DNA of 64,000 bases from Cupriavidus gilardii (GTDB lineage Bacteria; Pseudomonadota; Gammaproteobacteria; Burkholderiales; Burkholderiaceae), in assembly GCF_008801915.1 (NCBI RefSeq), contig NZ_VZOV01000013.1, positions 81,570-145,569 of the forward strand. The letters run 5' to 3'. Position numbers and translations under genes: made by a program. Under the pieces are notes generated by a model. The model made no database searches. It was not told where the DNA came from and saw nothing but the letters and a program-made list of their open reading frames with translations. This document shows positions 53,087 to 62,135 of the stretch, in pieces (the first letter of the stretch is position 1; each line of letters begins with the position of its first letter).

Positions 53087-54109
53087 TTATTCCGGCTGGA
53101 TATTCGCGGCGCGGATGATGCGCCCCCACTTGGCCGATTCCTGCTGCTGGAAGGCTGCCAGTTCGGCCGGCGTACTGGTGAAGACCTCGGTGCCGGTGCT
53201 GCGATAGAAGTTGCTCGCGGTCTGGCTGCGCGCCGCCTTGACCAGCAGCTCGTTGAGCCTGGCGACCACCGGCTGCGGCGTGCCCGCGGGCGTGTACGCC
53301 GCGAACCAGTAGCTCATCTCGTAGCCCTTGACACCGGCCTCGTCGATGGTCGGCACGTCGGGGGCCAGCGGCGACCGGGTCTTGCCCGACACGCCCAGCG
53401 CCCGGAGCTTGCCGCTCTTGACCTGCGGCAGGCCGGTCGCGGTATCGGTGATCATCATCTGGATCTGGTTGCCGAGCAGGTCGGTCACCGCCAGCGGATT
53501 GCTCTTGTAGGGCACGTGCAGCAGCTGGACGTTTGCCATCTGCTGGAACAGTTCGCCCGCGATGCGCGACGACGAGCTGCCGCTGCCGAAGCTCAGCTTG
53601 CCCGGCTGCTGCCTGGCCAGCGCGATGAACTCGCCGACGGTCTTCACCGGCAATTGCGGATTGACGACCATGATCTGGCCGCCCTTGCCCAGCGCGGTGA
53701 TCGGCGTGAAGTCCTTGACCGGATCGTAGGGCAGCTTCTTGAACAGATGCTCGTTGGCCGCGTGCGTGGTGTTGGTCGTGATCAGCACCGTATAGCCGTC
53801 GGGCGCGGCCTTGGCGACGTCGGAGGCCGCGATGAAGCCGTTGGCGCCGGGCTTGTTGTCGACCACCACGGTGACCTTGGCGTCGGTGGTCATCGCCTGG
53901 CCGATCGCGCGGGCCAGCTGGTCGGTGGCGCTGCCGGCCGCGAACGGCACGACGAAGCGGACCGGCTTGTCGGGGAATTCGGCGCGTGCCGGTGCGGACG
54001 GCAGCGCCAGTGCGGCGAATGCCGTCAGTGCGGCCAGCGCCGGCAGCAGCGTCTTCAGGCGCGGCGCCGGTTGCGTTCGCACGGCGGCGGGGAGAAATCG
54101 GGATGGCAT
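53087..54109 (-). CDS. Bug/TctC-family periplasmic solute receptor
   Basis: A 340-residue receptor with a long signal peptide (to about residue 43, SAPARA) before EFPDKPVRFVVPFAAGSATD. Other marks: VDNKPGANGFIAASDVA, APDGYTVLITTNTTHAANEH and HVPYKSNPLAVTDLLGNQIQ. GAGGAG precedes the ATG at 54109. It is the last gene of a unit with AtuA and its small partner, so the ligand may be the acid that they process. No membrane partners are present. Confidence 0.92.
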   Translation of the reverse strand: MPSRFLPAAVRTQPAPRLKTLLPALAALTAFAALALPSAPARAEFPDKPVRFVVPFAAGSATDQLARAIGQAMTTDAKVTVVVDNKPGANGFIAASDVAKAAPDGYTVLITTNTTHAANEHLFKKLPYDPVKDFTPITALGKGGQIMVVNPQLPVKTVGEFIALARQQPGKLSFGSGSSSSRIAGELFQQMANVQLLHVPYKSNPLAVTDLLGNQIQMMITDTATGLPQVKSGKLRALGVSGKTRSPLAPDVPTIDEAGVKGYEMSYWFAAYTPAGTPQPVVARLNELLVKAARSQTASNFYRSTGTEVFTSTPAELAAFQQQESAKWGRIIRAANIQPE

Positions 54110-54166
54110 GGTGTGGTCTCCTCTGGGTGTTTTATGAGGTCGGAATGCGCCGATGCGTGGCGCCGG

Positions 54167-54514
54167 TCAGCCACCAGCGTGCAGGCGCGGCGGCAACGGA
54201 ATCTCCAGCTGCAGCAGCAGGAAGGACAGCGCCTTGCCGTGCGCGTCGAGATTGAGCGCATCGTTGACGCCGCCGTCGAGCACGCCGTCGAGCACGAAAT
54301 TCATCGCATGCAGGCTCGGCACGACGTATCGCGTTACTGCGGCGGGCTGGCGATGACGAAACAGCGCGCGTACCGCGTCCTCAGTCACGTGTGCGAGCAG
54401 ATGCTCGAAATCGCGCTCGTCGTAGGCAATCACGCTGATGTTCGAACGGTCGCCCTTGTCGCCGGTGCGGGCATGGGCAAGGCGATAGAGCGCAATGGTG
54501 CCGGGCATCGTCAT
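54167..54514 (-). CDS. AtuA-associated small protein
   Basis: A 115-residue protein of the kind usually fused to, or next to, AtuA: LYRLAHARTGDKGDRSNISV, then RYVVPSLHAMNFVLDGVLDGGVND and N-L-D-A-H-G-K-A-L. It starts 2 bp after the AtuA stop; ATGs at 54514 and 54508 are both possible. It is cytoplasmic. The pair probably forms one complex in an acyl-CoA or terpenoid-acid pathway; the reaction is not established for the family. Confidence 0.8.
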   Translation of the reverse strand: MTMPGTIALYRLAHARTGDKGDRSNISVIAYDERDFEHLLAHVTEDAVRALFRHRQPAAVTRYVVPSLHAMNFVLDGVLDGGVNDALNLDAHGKALSFLLLQLEIPLPPRLHAGG

Positions 54515-54516
54515 GT

Positions 54517-55881
54517 TCAGCCTTCGATCATCGTGTAGCGCGCCGTTACCGCTTCGCGCGGCACCAGACAGGACATCGCGTTCAGCCGCGGACGCAGCGC
54601 CGTGCGCACCCCGCCACCGCCGGCAGGTCCGCAGCAATAGAGCGCGTTGACCTCGCGCAGCAGCGCCTCGGCGACGGCCTTGTCCTCGTGCGCCAGCGCG
54701 GCGCGCAGCCGCACGTCCTGGCTGTGCCGCTCATGCGCTTGCGGCGTGGCGAGCCAGGCGCCGCCATCGTCGGCCAGTACGCTGAGCACGCCGATCAGGT
54801 CGAGCCGCACCGGCACTTCGTGGCCGAGCATCGCCATCCGCTTGCGCACGATGTCGCCGGCCAGACGCGCGCGCGCCGCGGCGTTCGGCCCCGCGTAGGA
54901 GATCTCGCCTTCGGCGATCCAGCCGCCCTCGTGAAACAGATTGGCCTTCAGCTGCTGCGGCCGCGCATGGCCGCGGATATTGCGCACCGCGACGCGGTCC
55001 GGACCCAGCTGCTCGACGGTAACCGCGCCGATGTCCGCCACCACGTCCGGCGTCAGGTAGGCGGCGGGATCGTGAACCTCGTACAGCAGCTGTTCCTTGA
55101 CGGTCCGCAGGTCGACGCAGCCGCCGGTGCCGGCGGCCTTGCCGACCTCGATGCCGCCATCGCTGTCCAGCCGCACGATCGGATAGCCGAGCGCATGGAC
55201 GTCCGGGACGTCCTTGATGCCGGGATCGGCGAAATAGCCGCCGGTCACCTGCGCCCCGCATTCCAGCAGATGGCCGGCCATGGTCGCGCGCGCCAGGCGG
55301 TCCCAGTCCTGCCACGACCATTGGAAATGCGCCATCGCCGGGCCGACCGCCAGGGCCGGGTCGGCGACGCGGCCGCACACCACCACCTGTGCGCCGGCGG
55401 CCAGCGCGTCGGCGATGCCTTGCGCGCCGATATAGGCGTTGGCACAGACGAAGCGGCGCTCGGGAAAGGCCGCGCCGAGAATGCCGGACAGCAGCCTGCG
55501 CCCGGCATCGCCCGACAGATCGTCGCCCTCCACCACGGCGACGCGCGGCCGGGGCAGCCCCAGCTCGGCCGCCAGCGCCTGCACGCGGCGCGCGGCGCCG
55601 TGCGGATTGGCCGCACCGAAGTTGCCGACGATCGGGATGCCGTGCGCCAGGCAAAGGCCCAGTACCGGGCTCAGCAGCGCGTCGAGCAGCGGCTCGTAGC
55701 CGCGCCCGGGATCGGCGCGCCGGGCCAGATGGGCCAGCGCCAACGTGCGCTCGGCCAGCGTTTCGAAGATCAGCGCGGAGGGGCCGCCGTCGGCGATCAG
55801 CGTGCGGACCACGGGCAGCGCGGCGTCGATGCGATCGCCGGAGAAGCCGGCACCGGAGCCGATCGAGAGCGGAGAAACCAT
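54517..55881 (-). CDS. AtuA family protein (acyclic terpene utilisation, DUF1446)
   Basis: A 454-residue protein. It begins MVSPLSIGSGAGFSGDRIDA and has IFETLAERTLALAHLARRAD, PIVGNFGAANPHGAARRVQA, CGRVADPALAVGPAMAHFQW, HLLECGAQVTGGYFADPG and EVGKAAGTGGCVDLRTVKEQ, all typical of the AtuA family. In Pseudomonas, atuA belongs to the citronellol/geraniol gene cluster. Here no atuC-H genes are present; the neighbours are a Bug receptor and a divergent LysR gene, so the true substrate may be another branched or unsaturated acid. An ATG 12 codons upstream at 55917 is less likely. Confidence 0.88.
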   Translation of the reverse strand: MVSPLSIGSGAGFSGDRIDAALPVVRTLIADGGPSALIFETLAERTLALAHLARRADPGRGYEPLLDALLSPVLGLCLAHGIPIVGNFGAANPHGAARRVQALAAELGLPRPRVAVVEGDDLSGDAGRRLLSGILGAAFPERRFVCANAYIGAQGIADALAAGAQVVVCGRVADPALAVGPAMAHFQWSWQDWDRLARATMAGHLLECGAQVTGGYFADPGIKDVPDVHALGYPIVRLDSDGGIEVGKAAGTGGCVDLRTVKEQLLYEVHDPAAYLTPDVVADIGAVTVEQLGPDRVAVRNIRGHARPQQLKANLFHEGGWIAEGEISYAGPNAAARARLAGDIVRKRMAMLGHEVPVRLDLIGVLSVLADDGGAWLATPQAHERHSQDVRLRAALAHEDKAVAEALLREVNALYCCGPAGGGGVRTALRPRLNAMSCLVPREAVTARYTMIEG

Positions 55882-56058
55882 GGCGGGCGCGATATCAGCA
55901 GGACGACAGTCAATCAAGGGGACAGCGCTTGCGCGCAGCCGGTCACGGCATTCTAGGCATGACCTCGAATTCGGAAAAACGGATTATTTGGATTAATCTA
56001 GCGGTCTGCTCGATCAATCCGGGCGCCCGGCCCCCCATCCCCGATCTCGTCCGCCGTC

Positions 56059-56985
56059 ATGAACCTGTCCGTCAAGCATCTGCGCGCCTTCGTCGCGCTG
56101 GCCCAGCAGCGCAATTTCACGCGTGCGGCGCAGGCCTGCCATCTGTCGCAGTCGGCCTTCAGCGCGCTGATTCGCACGCTGGAAGAACAGGCCGGCGCCC
56201 GCTTGTTCGAGCGCACCACGCGGTTTGTCGAGCTCAGCGCAGAGGGGCGCCGCTTCGAGGAGGTGGCCGAGCGGCTGCTAGCGGATTTCGAGGACGCCTT
56301 CGCCGACCTGCGCGACCATGCCGAACGCCGCAAGGGGCGGGTCGCGATCGCCGCGCTGCCGTCGATCGCCGCAGGCGATCTGCCGCCGGTACTCGCCGCC
56401 TTCCGCGCGCGCTATCCGGGCATCGCGCTGGCGCTGCACGACGTGCTGGCCGACGGCTGCATCGATCTGGTTCGGCGCGGCCGCGTCGACTTCGCGCTGG
56501 CGCCGGCGCCCGGCCAGGATGCCGATCTGAAGATCGAGCCGCTGGTGGCGGACTCCTTTCACGTGGTCTGCCCCGCCGGTCATCCGCTGGCGTCGCGCCG
56601 CAGCATCGCACCATCCGCGTTGGCCGGCCTGCCGTTCATCCATCTGTCGCGAACCAGCAGCGTGCGGCAGCATCTGGACGCCGCGCTGCATCCGACGCGG
56701 CTCAATGGCGTGATGGAGGTCGAGCACCTGGCCACGGTGGCGGGGCTCGTGGCGGCCGGGCTGGGCGTCACCGTGGTGCCGTCGCTGGCGCTGTTCCAGT
56801 TCCGGCTGCCCAATCTGGCGATCCGGCCGCTGCGGCTCGAATCGCTGGTGCGCGACATCTGCCTGGTACGGCTGCGCGATCGCGGCGATTCGGCCGCGGC
56901 CAGCGCGATGCTCGACTATGTGTACGCGCACTTCCGCAAGCGGCGCGGCGCGCAGGAAGCCGAGCGGCGGACGGCTCAGAAGTGA
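56059..56985 (+). CDS. LysR family transcriptional regulator
   Basis: A 308-residue LysR protein: MNLSVKHLRAFVALAQQRNF, QACHLSQSAFSALIRTLEEQ, AGARLFERTTRFVELSAEGR. The effector domain follows. It is divergent from the AtuA/Bug operon (177-bp gap), its most likely target. Its 3' end overlaps the convergent SDR gene by 10 bp. Confidence 0.9.
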   Translation: MNLSVKHLRAFVALAQQRNFTRAAQACHLSQSAFSALIRTLEEQAGARLFERTTRFVELSAEGRRFEEVAERLLADFEDAFADLRDHAERRKGRVAIAALPSIAAGDLPPVLAAFRARYPGIALALHDVLADGCIDLVRRGRVDFALAPAPGQDADLKIEPLVADSFHVVCPAGHPLASRRSIAPSALAGLPFIHLSRTSSVRQHLDAALHPTRLNGVMEVEHLATVAGLVAAGLGVTVVPSLALFQFRLPNLAIRPLRLESLVRDICLVRLRDRGDSAAASAMLDYVYAHFRKRRGAQEAERRTAQK

Positions 56986-57746
56986 GCGAGATAGCCGCCG
57001 TCGACGGCAAGGACGTGGCCGGTGATGTAGGACGCCGCCGGCGAGGCGAGGAACACCGCGGCGCCCGCGATTTCGTCCGGCTGCCCCCAGCGGCCCAGCG
57101 AGGTACGGCGCTGCAGCCAATCCTTGACGCCGGCATCGCCGACCATCGGCTGGTTCGGCTCGGTGGCGAAGAACCCCGGCGCAATCGCATTGACGGTGAC
57201 GCCATCGCGCCCCAGGTCCGCCGATAGCGAGCGCGTCAGCGCATCGAGCGCGCCCTTGGTGGCGGGGTACAGCACGTCGTCGCCACGCGCGACCTGCCCC
57301 GCGATCGAGCTGACATTGATGATGCGGCCATAACCACTGCGGCGCATGCGCATCGCCGCATGGCGGCACAGGTTGTACGGCGCGACCAGATTGGTCTCCA
57401 TCATCGCGCGCAGGTCGCGGGTATCGAGCTCGGCCATGGTCTGCCGATTGCGCGCGCCGGCGTTGTTCACCAGGATGTCGAGCCGGCCGTATTGCGCGTC
57501 GATGCGGTCGAACGCCTGCGCGACCGCGGCCTCGTCGGTGATGTCGAGCACCAGCGGATGCGCGCCCGTACCGAGCGCGGCCACGGCCTGTTCGACCCGC
57601 TGCGCGCTGCGCGCAACGACCAGCACGAGGGCACCGGCGTCGATCAGGCCTCTGGCGATGGCCAGTCCAAGGCCCTGCGCGCCGCCTGTAACGAGCGCAA
57701 CGCGGCCGGTCAGGGAAAAGGGATGGGATGGGGTATGCGCGGACAT
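56976..57746 (-). CDS. Short-chain dehydrogenase/reductase
   Basis: A 256-residue classical SDR. It has the cofactor motif TGGAQGLGLAIARGL (about 20-34), NNAGARN, INVSSIAG with the catalytic Ser, YPATKGALDALTRSL with Tyr and Lys, and a GG-Y-L-A-H-F end. It is an NAD(P)H-dependent oxidoreductase in the cytoplasm. The start at 57746 gives MSAHTPSHPFSLTGRVALV. It is 29 bp downstream of a LysR gene on the same strand. The substrate is unknown; 3-oxoacyl or gluconate-type substrates are possible by family. Confidence 0.92.
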   Translation of the reverse strand: MSAHTPSHPFSLTGRVALVTGGAQGLGLAIARGLIDAGALVLVVARSAQRVEQAVAALGTGAHPLVLDITDEAAVAQAFDRIDAQYGRLDILVNNAGARNRQTMAELDTRDLRAMMETNLVAPYNLCRHAAMRMRRSGYGRIINVSSIAGQVARGDDVLYPATKGALDALTRSLSADLGRDGVTVNAIAPGFFATEPNQPMVGDAGVKDWLQRRTSLGRWGQPDEIAGAAVFLASPAASYITGHVLAVDGGYLAHF

Positions 57747-57775
57747 GCGGGGGAATATACCGCAGGGCGCCCCAC

Positions 57776-58699
57776 TTATCCCTGGGGCGCCTGTCTGGTT
57801 TGTTCGATCAGCCAGTCGCGAAACGCCACCACTCGGGGGTCCTCGCTGCTGCTTTCCGGATAGACCAGGTGGTAGCCATAGTCCTGCGCCACGCTGACCC
57901 CGATGTCGAACGGCCTGACCAGCCGGCCCGCGGCGAGGTCGTTGGCGATCATCGGCAGTTCGACGAGGCCCACGGCGCCGCTGTCCAGCACGGCCTGGAC
58001 GACATGCGTCGAATCGGCGAAGGCCATGCAGCGGCTGTCGTCGAAGTTCTCGATGCCGGCCGCCGCCATCCACATCGGCCAGTCGGGCCAGACGATGCCA
58101 TCGGTCCGGCAATCGACGTGGCACAGCGTGTGGTGCAGCAGATCGCTGGGCTCGCGCAGCGGCGGGCCTGATTCCAGCAGGCTCGGGCTGCAGACTGGAA
58201 CCACCACCGTGCCGAACAGTCGCTCGGCGCGTGCGCCTTCATAGCGGCCGGCGCCGAAGCGGATCGCGACGTCGATGTCGTCGGCCTCGAAATCGCGGAC
58301 CTGCTCGCTGATATCGAAGGTCAGATCGAGGCCGGGATTGGCCGCGCGAAATTGCGGGAGCCGGGGCAGCAGCCAGTTGGACGCGAAGCGCGCCTCCAGC
58401 GATATGCGCAGGTGCGCCGCGCCTCGCGCCATGCGCCGGGCGCGGGCGGTGGCGCGGCGCAGGTTGTCGAGCGCATCGGCGGTGGCCTCGTAGAGGACCG
58501 CGCCGGCGGGCGTCAGCTGAATGCTGCGGCTGGTGCGCGTGAACAGCGTGATGCCGAGCTGTTCCTCGATTTCCTTGATCTGGTAGCTGACCGCCGCGGG
58601 AGTCAGGCCGACTTCGTCGGCCGCGCGGGTGAAATTCAGATGCCGCGCCGCCGCTTCAAAGGTCCGGAGGGCGCGCGTGCCCGGCAGCATGCGATTCAT
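57776..58699 (-). CDS. LysR family regulator, GcvA-like
   Basis: A 307-residue LysR protein of the GcvA/AmpR type: MNRMLPGTRALRTFEAAARH, then LNFTRAADEVGLTPAAVSYQ, IKEIEEQLGITLFTRTSRSI. The effector region has DDIDVAIRFGAGRYEGARAE. It lies directly upstream of the SDR gene on the same strand. The pair may be one transcript, unlike the usual divergent LysR layout. Confidence 0.9.
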   Translation of the reverse strand: MNRMLPGTRALRTFEAAARHLNFTRAADEVGLTPAAVSYQIKEIEEQLGITLFTRTSRSIQLTPAGAVLYEATADALDNLRRATARARRMARGAAHLRISLEARFASNWLLPRLPQFRAANPGLDLTFDISEQVRDFEADDIDVAIRFGAGRYEGARAERLFGTVVVPVCSPSLLESGPPLREPSDLLHHTLCHVDCRTDGIVWPDWPMWMAAAGIENFDDSRCMAFADSTHVVQAVLDSGAVGLVELPMIANDLAAGRLVRPFDIGVSVAQDYGYHLVYPESSSEDPRVVAFRDWLIEQTRQAPQG

Positions 58700-58884
58700 C
58701 GATCTTCAGGCGAGATGGAAGGATCGCACGGAAGCTACCGGTTTCTCGGCGGGGGGTCAATGCACACGGAATCGCGCCGAGTTGGCGCGAGGAGCGGGAA
58801 CGTGGTGCGCCAGCGCCGCCGGTGCACCACGTATTGTCGGATCGTCGATGCGTCGGATCGTCGATGCGATGCAGCGCGCCGGAA

Positions 58885-59397
58885 TCAGGGGAATGCCGGC
58901 ACCGCCGGGTCCATCCCCGCGAAGCGGGCTTCCGGATGCGAGCTGCGCAGCAGGGTTTCGATTTCCTCGCAACGGCCGCGCGGCACATCCACGATCAGCA
59001 GGATCTTGCCGTCGGCGATATCGGCCTCGAAGGGCTTGAGCCGGCTGTTGGGCGCCGAGCTGCCGATCATGCTCGAGGCCCAGGCACCGAACACCGCGCC
59101 GAGCACAGCCAGCACGCCAACCAGGCCCCATTGCGGGGTATCGCCGACGATCGGGAACATTGCCACCACGACGCCGGCGACCACGCCGACCGCGCCACCG
59201 ATCATCAAACCCATCTCGGCGGCGTGCACGATATCGGAGGTCTGGAACAGATTGGCTTCATGCAGCCCGGTCATGTCCATGCCATCGCGGGCGACGAAGT
59301 GGATGTGCCGGTGTTCGACGCGATTGACGAGCAGATCGTCCATGGTCCGCTTCGCGCTGACCACGTCGGGCAATAACCAATAGATGCGTTTGCGCAT
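58885..59397 (-). CDS. Small inner-membrane protein of unknown function
   Basis: A 170-residue protein. The N-terminal part (1-55) is soluble and resembles a ferredoxin-like alpha/beta unit (KRIYWLLPDVVSAKRTMDDL). Two membrane helices follow (about 63-83, MGLMIGGAVGVVAGVVVAMF, and 92-113). The C-terminal soluble part ends in DIADGKILLIVDVPRGRCEE and a short tail. The layout recalls general-stress/DUF1269-type membrane proteins of proteobacteria, but I cannot name a family firmly. The gene appears monocistronic. Confidence 0.7.
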   Translation of the reverse strand: MRKRIYWLLPDVVSAKRTMDDLLVNRVEHRHIHFVARDGMDMTGLHEANLFQTSDIVHAAEMGLMIGGAVGVVAGVVVAMFPIVGDTPQWGLVGVLAVLGAVFGAWASSMIGSSAPNSRLKPFEADIADGKILLIVDVPRGRCEEIETLLRSSHPEARFAGMDPAVPAFP

Positions 59398-59644
59398 GAC
59401 GGATTCCTCCGAGCGAGGTCCCGTCCGTGGGCTGCCGAGGCTGGCAGGTGGCGGCAGATTCCGCCGGCTGGGCGGGTTTTACTTTTGTACGCCACCAGGC
59501 TGGGAATCGCAAGCGCGCTCGTGGGATGCACCACACGGGGCCGGCGCGACGTCACGTAGCCGTCACGCCGGCGGCGGGCCAACGTGACGGCGATGACGCC
59601 AGCGCAAGGTTTGAAGGCCAGGCCGAAGTCCGGCCGGGTGCCGC
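59398..59644. other. Gap between the membrane protein and the Fap-like locus
   Basis: No gene is supported here. It should contain the promoter of the membrane protein gene (GAGGAATCCGTC lies before its ATG) and the 3' end of the Fap-like transcript. A weak inverted repeat, GGCCGAAGTCCGGCC, lies near 59621-59635. Confidence 0.4.
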
Positions 59645-61081
59645 TCAGAACGTGATCGGCAGCCGCACGTTGACCTGCAGGTCGGGCGTATCGCGCGTCA
59701 GCCCCGCGCCGACCGAGATATTGAGCGTATAGCGGTCGCTGAAGCGGTACGAATAGCCGACCAGCAGCGAGCCCTGCGTGATCCGCACCGAGCCGGGTAC
59801 CGTCTGTCCGTTCTGCTTGGTCGGCCAGATGATGCTCTGGTCGTAGCCGATGCTGAAGGACGCGCGCTCGTTCAGCGCCAGGCCCATGCCGAAGTTGAAG
59901 CCGAAGATATCGCCCGGCTCGATCTTGCCCAGCGGCTCCTTCTGGCCGTTCAGCACGGTACGGCTGACGTTGTCGCGGCCGAAGTTGTGCAGATAGCTGA
60001 AGGTGCCGAAGAACACCGCCGGATCGGTCGGCAGCAGCCACGTGATGCCCGGCTGGATCGCGTGGAAGCCGGTGCCGGTCGGCATGCCCAGCGGCAACCC
60101 GGTGCCCGTCGTATTGCCGATGCAGCGCTGCACGCAATCGGTGACCACGTCGAACGGGCTCTTGCCGGTATTGGACTTGTAGCGCAGCCAGCCGACGAAA
60201 TACGGCATGCGGTCGTTGCCGTAGTTCAGCTGATAGCGCAGCGTCGCCTCGACATCGCCCAGCCCGCTGCCGCTCGAATTGAAGACGTTGTCGACCGCCG
60301 TGCCGGTGAAGACTTCCCGGCTGATGGTCGACCCCGAGCTATGCACGTACGGAACCTTGGCCTCGATTTCGAGCCGCTTGGTGATGCCGTAGCGGAACGC
60401 GACCGAGGCGACATAGGTCGAGGTCTTGACCTCGCGCACGTCGATCAGGCCGATCAGGATTGCAGGAATCACCGTGTAGCCGACCAGCGCCACGCGGTTG
60501 TTGGACGAGTAGCCGTACTGGAACGCCGGCTCGACCACCAGCCGGCCTGGCGGCGTCAGCACGCCCGGCTGATCGAAGATCGGTGCGATCTCCGGCGGGC
60601 GCGTGTCGCGCTCCGGCGGCCGGCCGACCGGCTCCTGCGCCTGCGCGACCGTGGTGCTGCCGTTGGCGGGAGCCTGTGCCGGGGCCTGTGCCGGGGCCTG
60701 TGCCGGGGCCTGTGCCTGATTGACCGGCACGTTTCGCGTATTCGGCAGGCCGGTGTTGCCGCTGGCCGCCGCGGGCGCTGTCGCCGCGCCGGTCGCAATG
60801 TCCCCGCCCGTCACGCCGCCACGCTGTCCGCCGCGCTTGTTGGCGAGCGCATCGGCGCCGACGATGCTGCGCAACTCGCGGATCGTGGCCTCTTGCTGGG
60901 CCATCGAGCGCTTCATCGCGTCGAGCACGGCGGCCTGTTCGGCGACCTCGCGCTTCAGGGCCTCCAGCTTGGCGGCCGTCGGTCCGTCGTCGGGCAGGTT
61001 CTGCGCATGCGCCAATCCCCCCAGCAATAGCAAGGTCGAGCATCCCGCCTGCCGGATGCCCTGCATCGACCTTTTTCTCAT
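59645..61081 (-). CDS. FapF-like outer-membrane amyloid secretin/barrel
   Basis: A 478-residue protein. Signal peptide to about residue 26 (GGLAHA). A periplasmic coiled coil follows at about 35-75 (AAKLEALKREVAEQAAVLDA). A disordered linker with a Q-A-P-A repeat (about 122-142) comes next. The C-terminal beta-barrel runs from about 165 and ends in LPITF with the terminal Phe. Coiled coil, linker and barrel are the layout of FapF, the channel that exports Fap amyloid subunits in Pseudomonas. The gene is last in the locus, as fapF is. GGAGGAG precedes the ATG. The linker repeat comes from a 12-bp tandem repeat near 60669-60718. Confidence 0.75.
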   Translation of the reverse strand: MRKRSMQGIRQAGCSTLLLLGGLAHAQNLPDDGPTAAKLEALKREVAEQAAVLDAMKRSMAQQEATIRELRSIVGADALANKRGGQRGGVTGGDIATGAATAPAAASGNTGLPNTRNVPVNQAQAPAQAPAQAPAQAPANGSTTVAQAQEPVGRPPERDTRPPEIAPIFDQPGVLTPPGRLVVEPAFQYGYSSNNRVALVGYTVIPAILIGLIDVREVKTSTYVASVAFRYGITKRLEIEAKVPYVHSSGSTISREVFTGTAVDNVFNSSGSGLGDVEATLRYQLNYGNDRMPYFVGWLRYKSNTGKSPFDVVTDCVQRCIGNTTGTGLPLGMPTGTGFHAIQPGITWLLPTDPAVFFGTFSYLHNFGRDNVSRTVLNGQKEPLGKIEPGDIFGFNFGMGLALNERASFSIGYDQSIIWPTKQNGQTVPGSVRITQGSLLVGYSYRFSDRYTLNISVGAGLTRDTPDLQVNVRLPITF

Positions 61082-61247
61082 GACTCTCCTCCCCCCGGAT
61101 GGCGGACTGGTTCAGGAGTCCGCGGCCTGCTTTGCGTTGTTGCGATGCACCCCTGTGTGTCCGGATGCGACCGCTTGCATCCGTTGCCTCTGCCTGCTTC
61201 GATGTGGTCTTCGTGTGGTTGCGTGTGGTCCCGTATGCGACCTGGCT

Positions 61248-62123
61248 CTACCGCATGCTCGCCGCCCGTTGCAGGGCGCTGTTCAATGCCGCGCCGGCGA
61301 CCCCCGCGCGGAACGCCTGCAAGGTGTTCACGCCCGCATCGATGGTCAACAGGCTCTGGATCGACTGGTTGTTGAGCGAGTTCTGGATCACGGTCGCCGG
61401 CGTGCCGGCCAGCGCCCCCGCGTTGAAGCTGTTGCCTGGCCCGTTCTGGATCAGATTGAGCAGGCCGTTGGTGGTGACCGAACCGGTCGCGGTGGCGATC
61501 ACCGCCGGCGCCGGCATCGTCGGCGCCCCCGAAGACGGTGCGGGCGATGGCGCCGCCACGGTCGCGGTGCCCGGTGTGGACGTCGCCGTGCCGGGCTGCC
61601 CCGCGCTGGCCGACGAACTGGCGCTGCCGCTGCCGGGCGTCGACGTGCCCTGCCCCGCCTGGCCCAGCGCATTGGCCGCGACCGAGCCGGCATTGGCGGC
61701 GCTCTGCAGCGCCGCCGCGAGCCGCCCTGCTTGTTCGGACGTGATACGGCTGACGTCCGGAATGACGAGGCTGGTCGATACCACCAGATTGCCGTTGATA
61801 TAGACCGCGCGTTCGATGCCGAACGAGACCTGCAGGCCGGCGGTCTCGAAGCCGCCACGCAGTTCTTCCAGTCTTGCCGATGCGACCGGTGTCCAGCCGG
61901 CCATGCCGCTGCGCGCGGCAGCGATGGCGTCGTGATGCGGATCCGCTGCGGGTTGGGACGCCAGGCCCGCGTCCAGTCCGCCGTCGCGCGGGGCCTGCGT
62001 GCCCCACGCCTGGCCGGCGCAGGCCAGCCCCGCGCCGAGCAGCATCGCGGCCGCTACAGAACTCGCAGCGCCACGAACTGCGCCGCGGCGTGCCGGCGGC
62101 GTGGTCAAAGCTTGTCGATACAT
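61248..62123 (-). CDS. FapE-like secreted protein
   Basis: A 291-residue secreted protein. The signal peptide is long (to about residue 42). Residues 85-91 read LEELRGG, a double-glycine-like site, followed by FETAGLQVSFGIERAVYING. The middle (about 140-205) is rich in Ser, Thr, Ala, Gly and Pro. The C-terminal part has Asn/Gln-rich amyloid-like turns: NLIQNGPGNSFN, TVIQNSLNNQSIQSLLTIDA, then NTLQAFRAG. The position between the C39 peptidase and the FapF-like barrel and the C-terminal pattern match FapE, a minor fibril component. The gene is 12 bp after the peptidase stop. Confidence 0.65.
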   Translation of the reverse strand: MYRQALTTPPARRGAVRGAASSVAAAMLLGAGLACAGQAWGTQAPRDGGLDAGLASQPAADPHHDAIAAARSGMAGWTPVASARLEELRGGFETAGLQVSFGIERAVYINGNLVVSTSLVIPDVSRITSEQAGRLAAALQSAANAGSVAANALGQAGQGTSTPGSGSASSSASAGQPGTATSTPGTATVAAPSPAPSSGAPTMPAPAVIATATGSVTTNGLLNLIQNGPGNSFNAGALAGTPATVIQNSLNNQSIQSLLTIDAGVNTLQAFRAGVAGAALNSALQRAASMR

Positions 62124-62135
62124 GATGACGGGTCC

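Noticed and set aside
50298..53207. A 969-codon plus-strand open frame over leuA and amn
   Set aside because: It runs in a shifted frame of leuA and antisense to amn, both well supported; the translation has no domain pattern.
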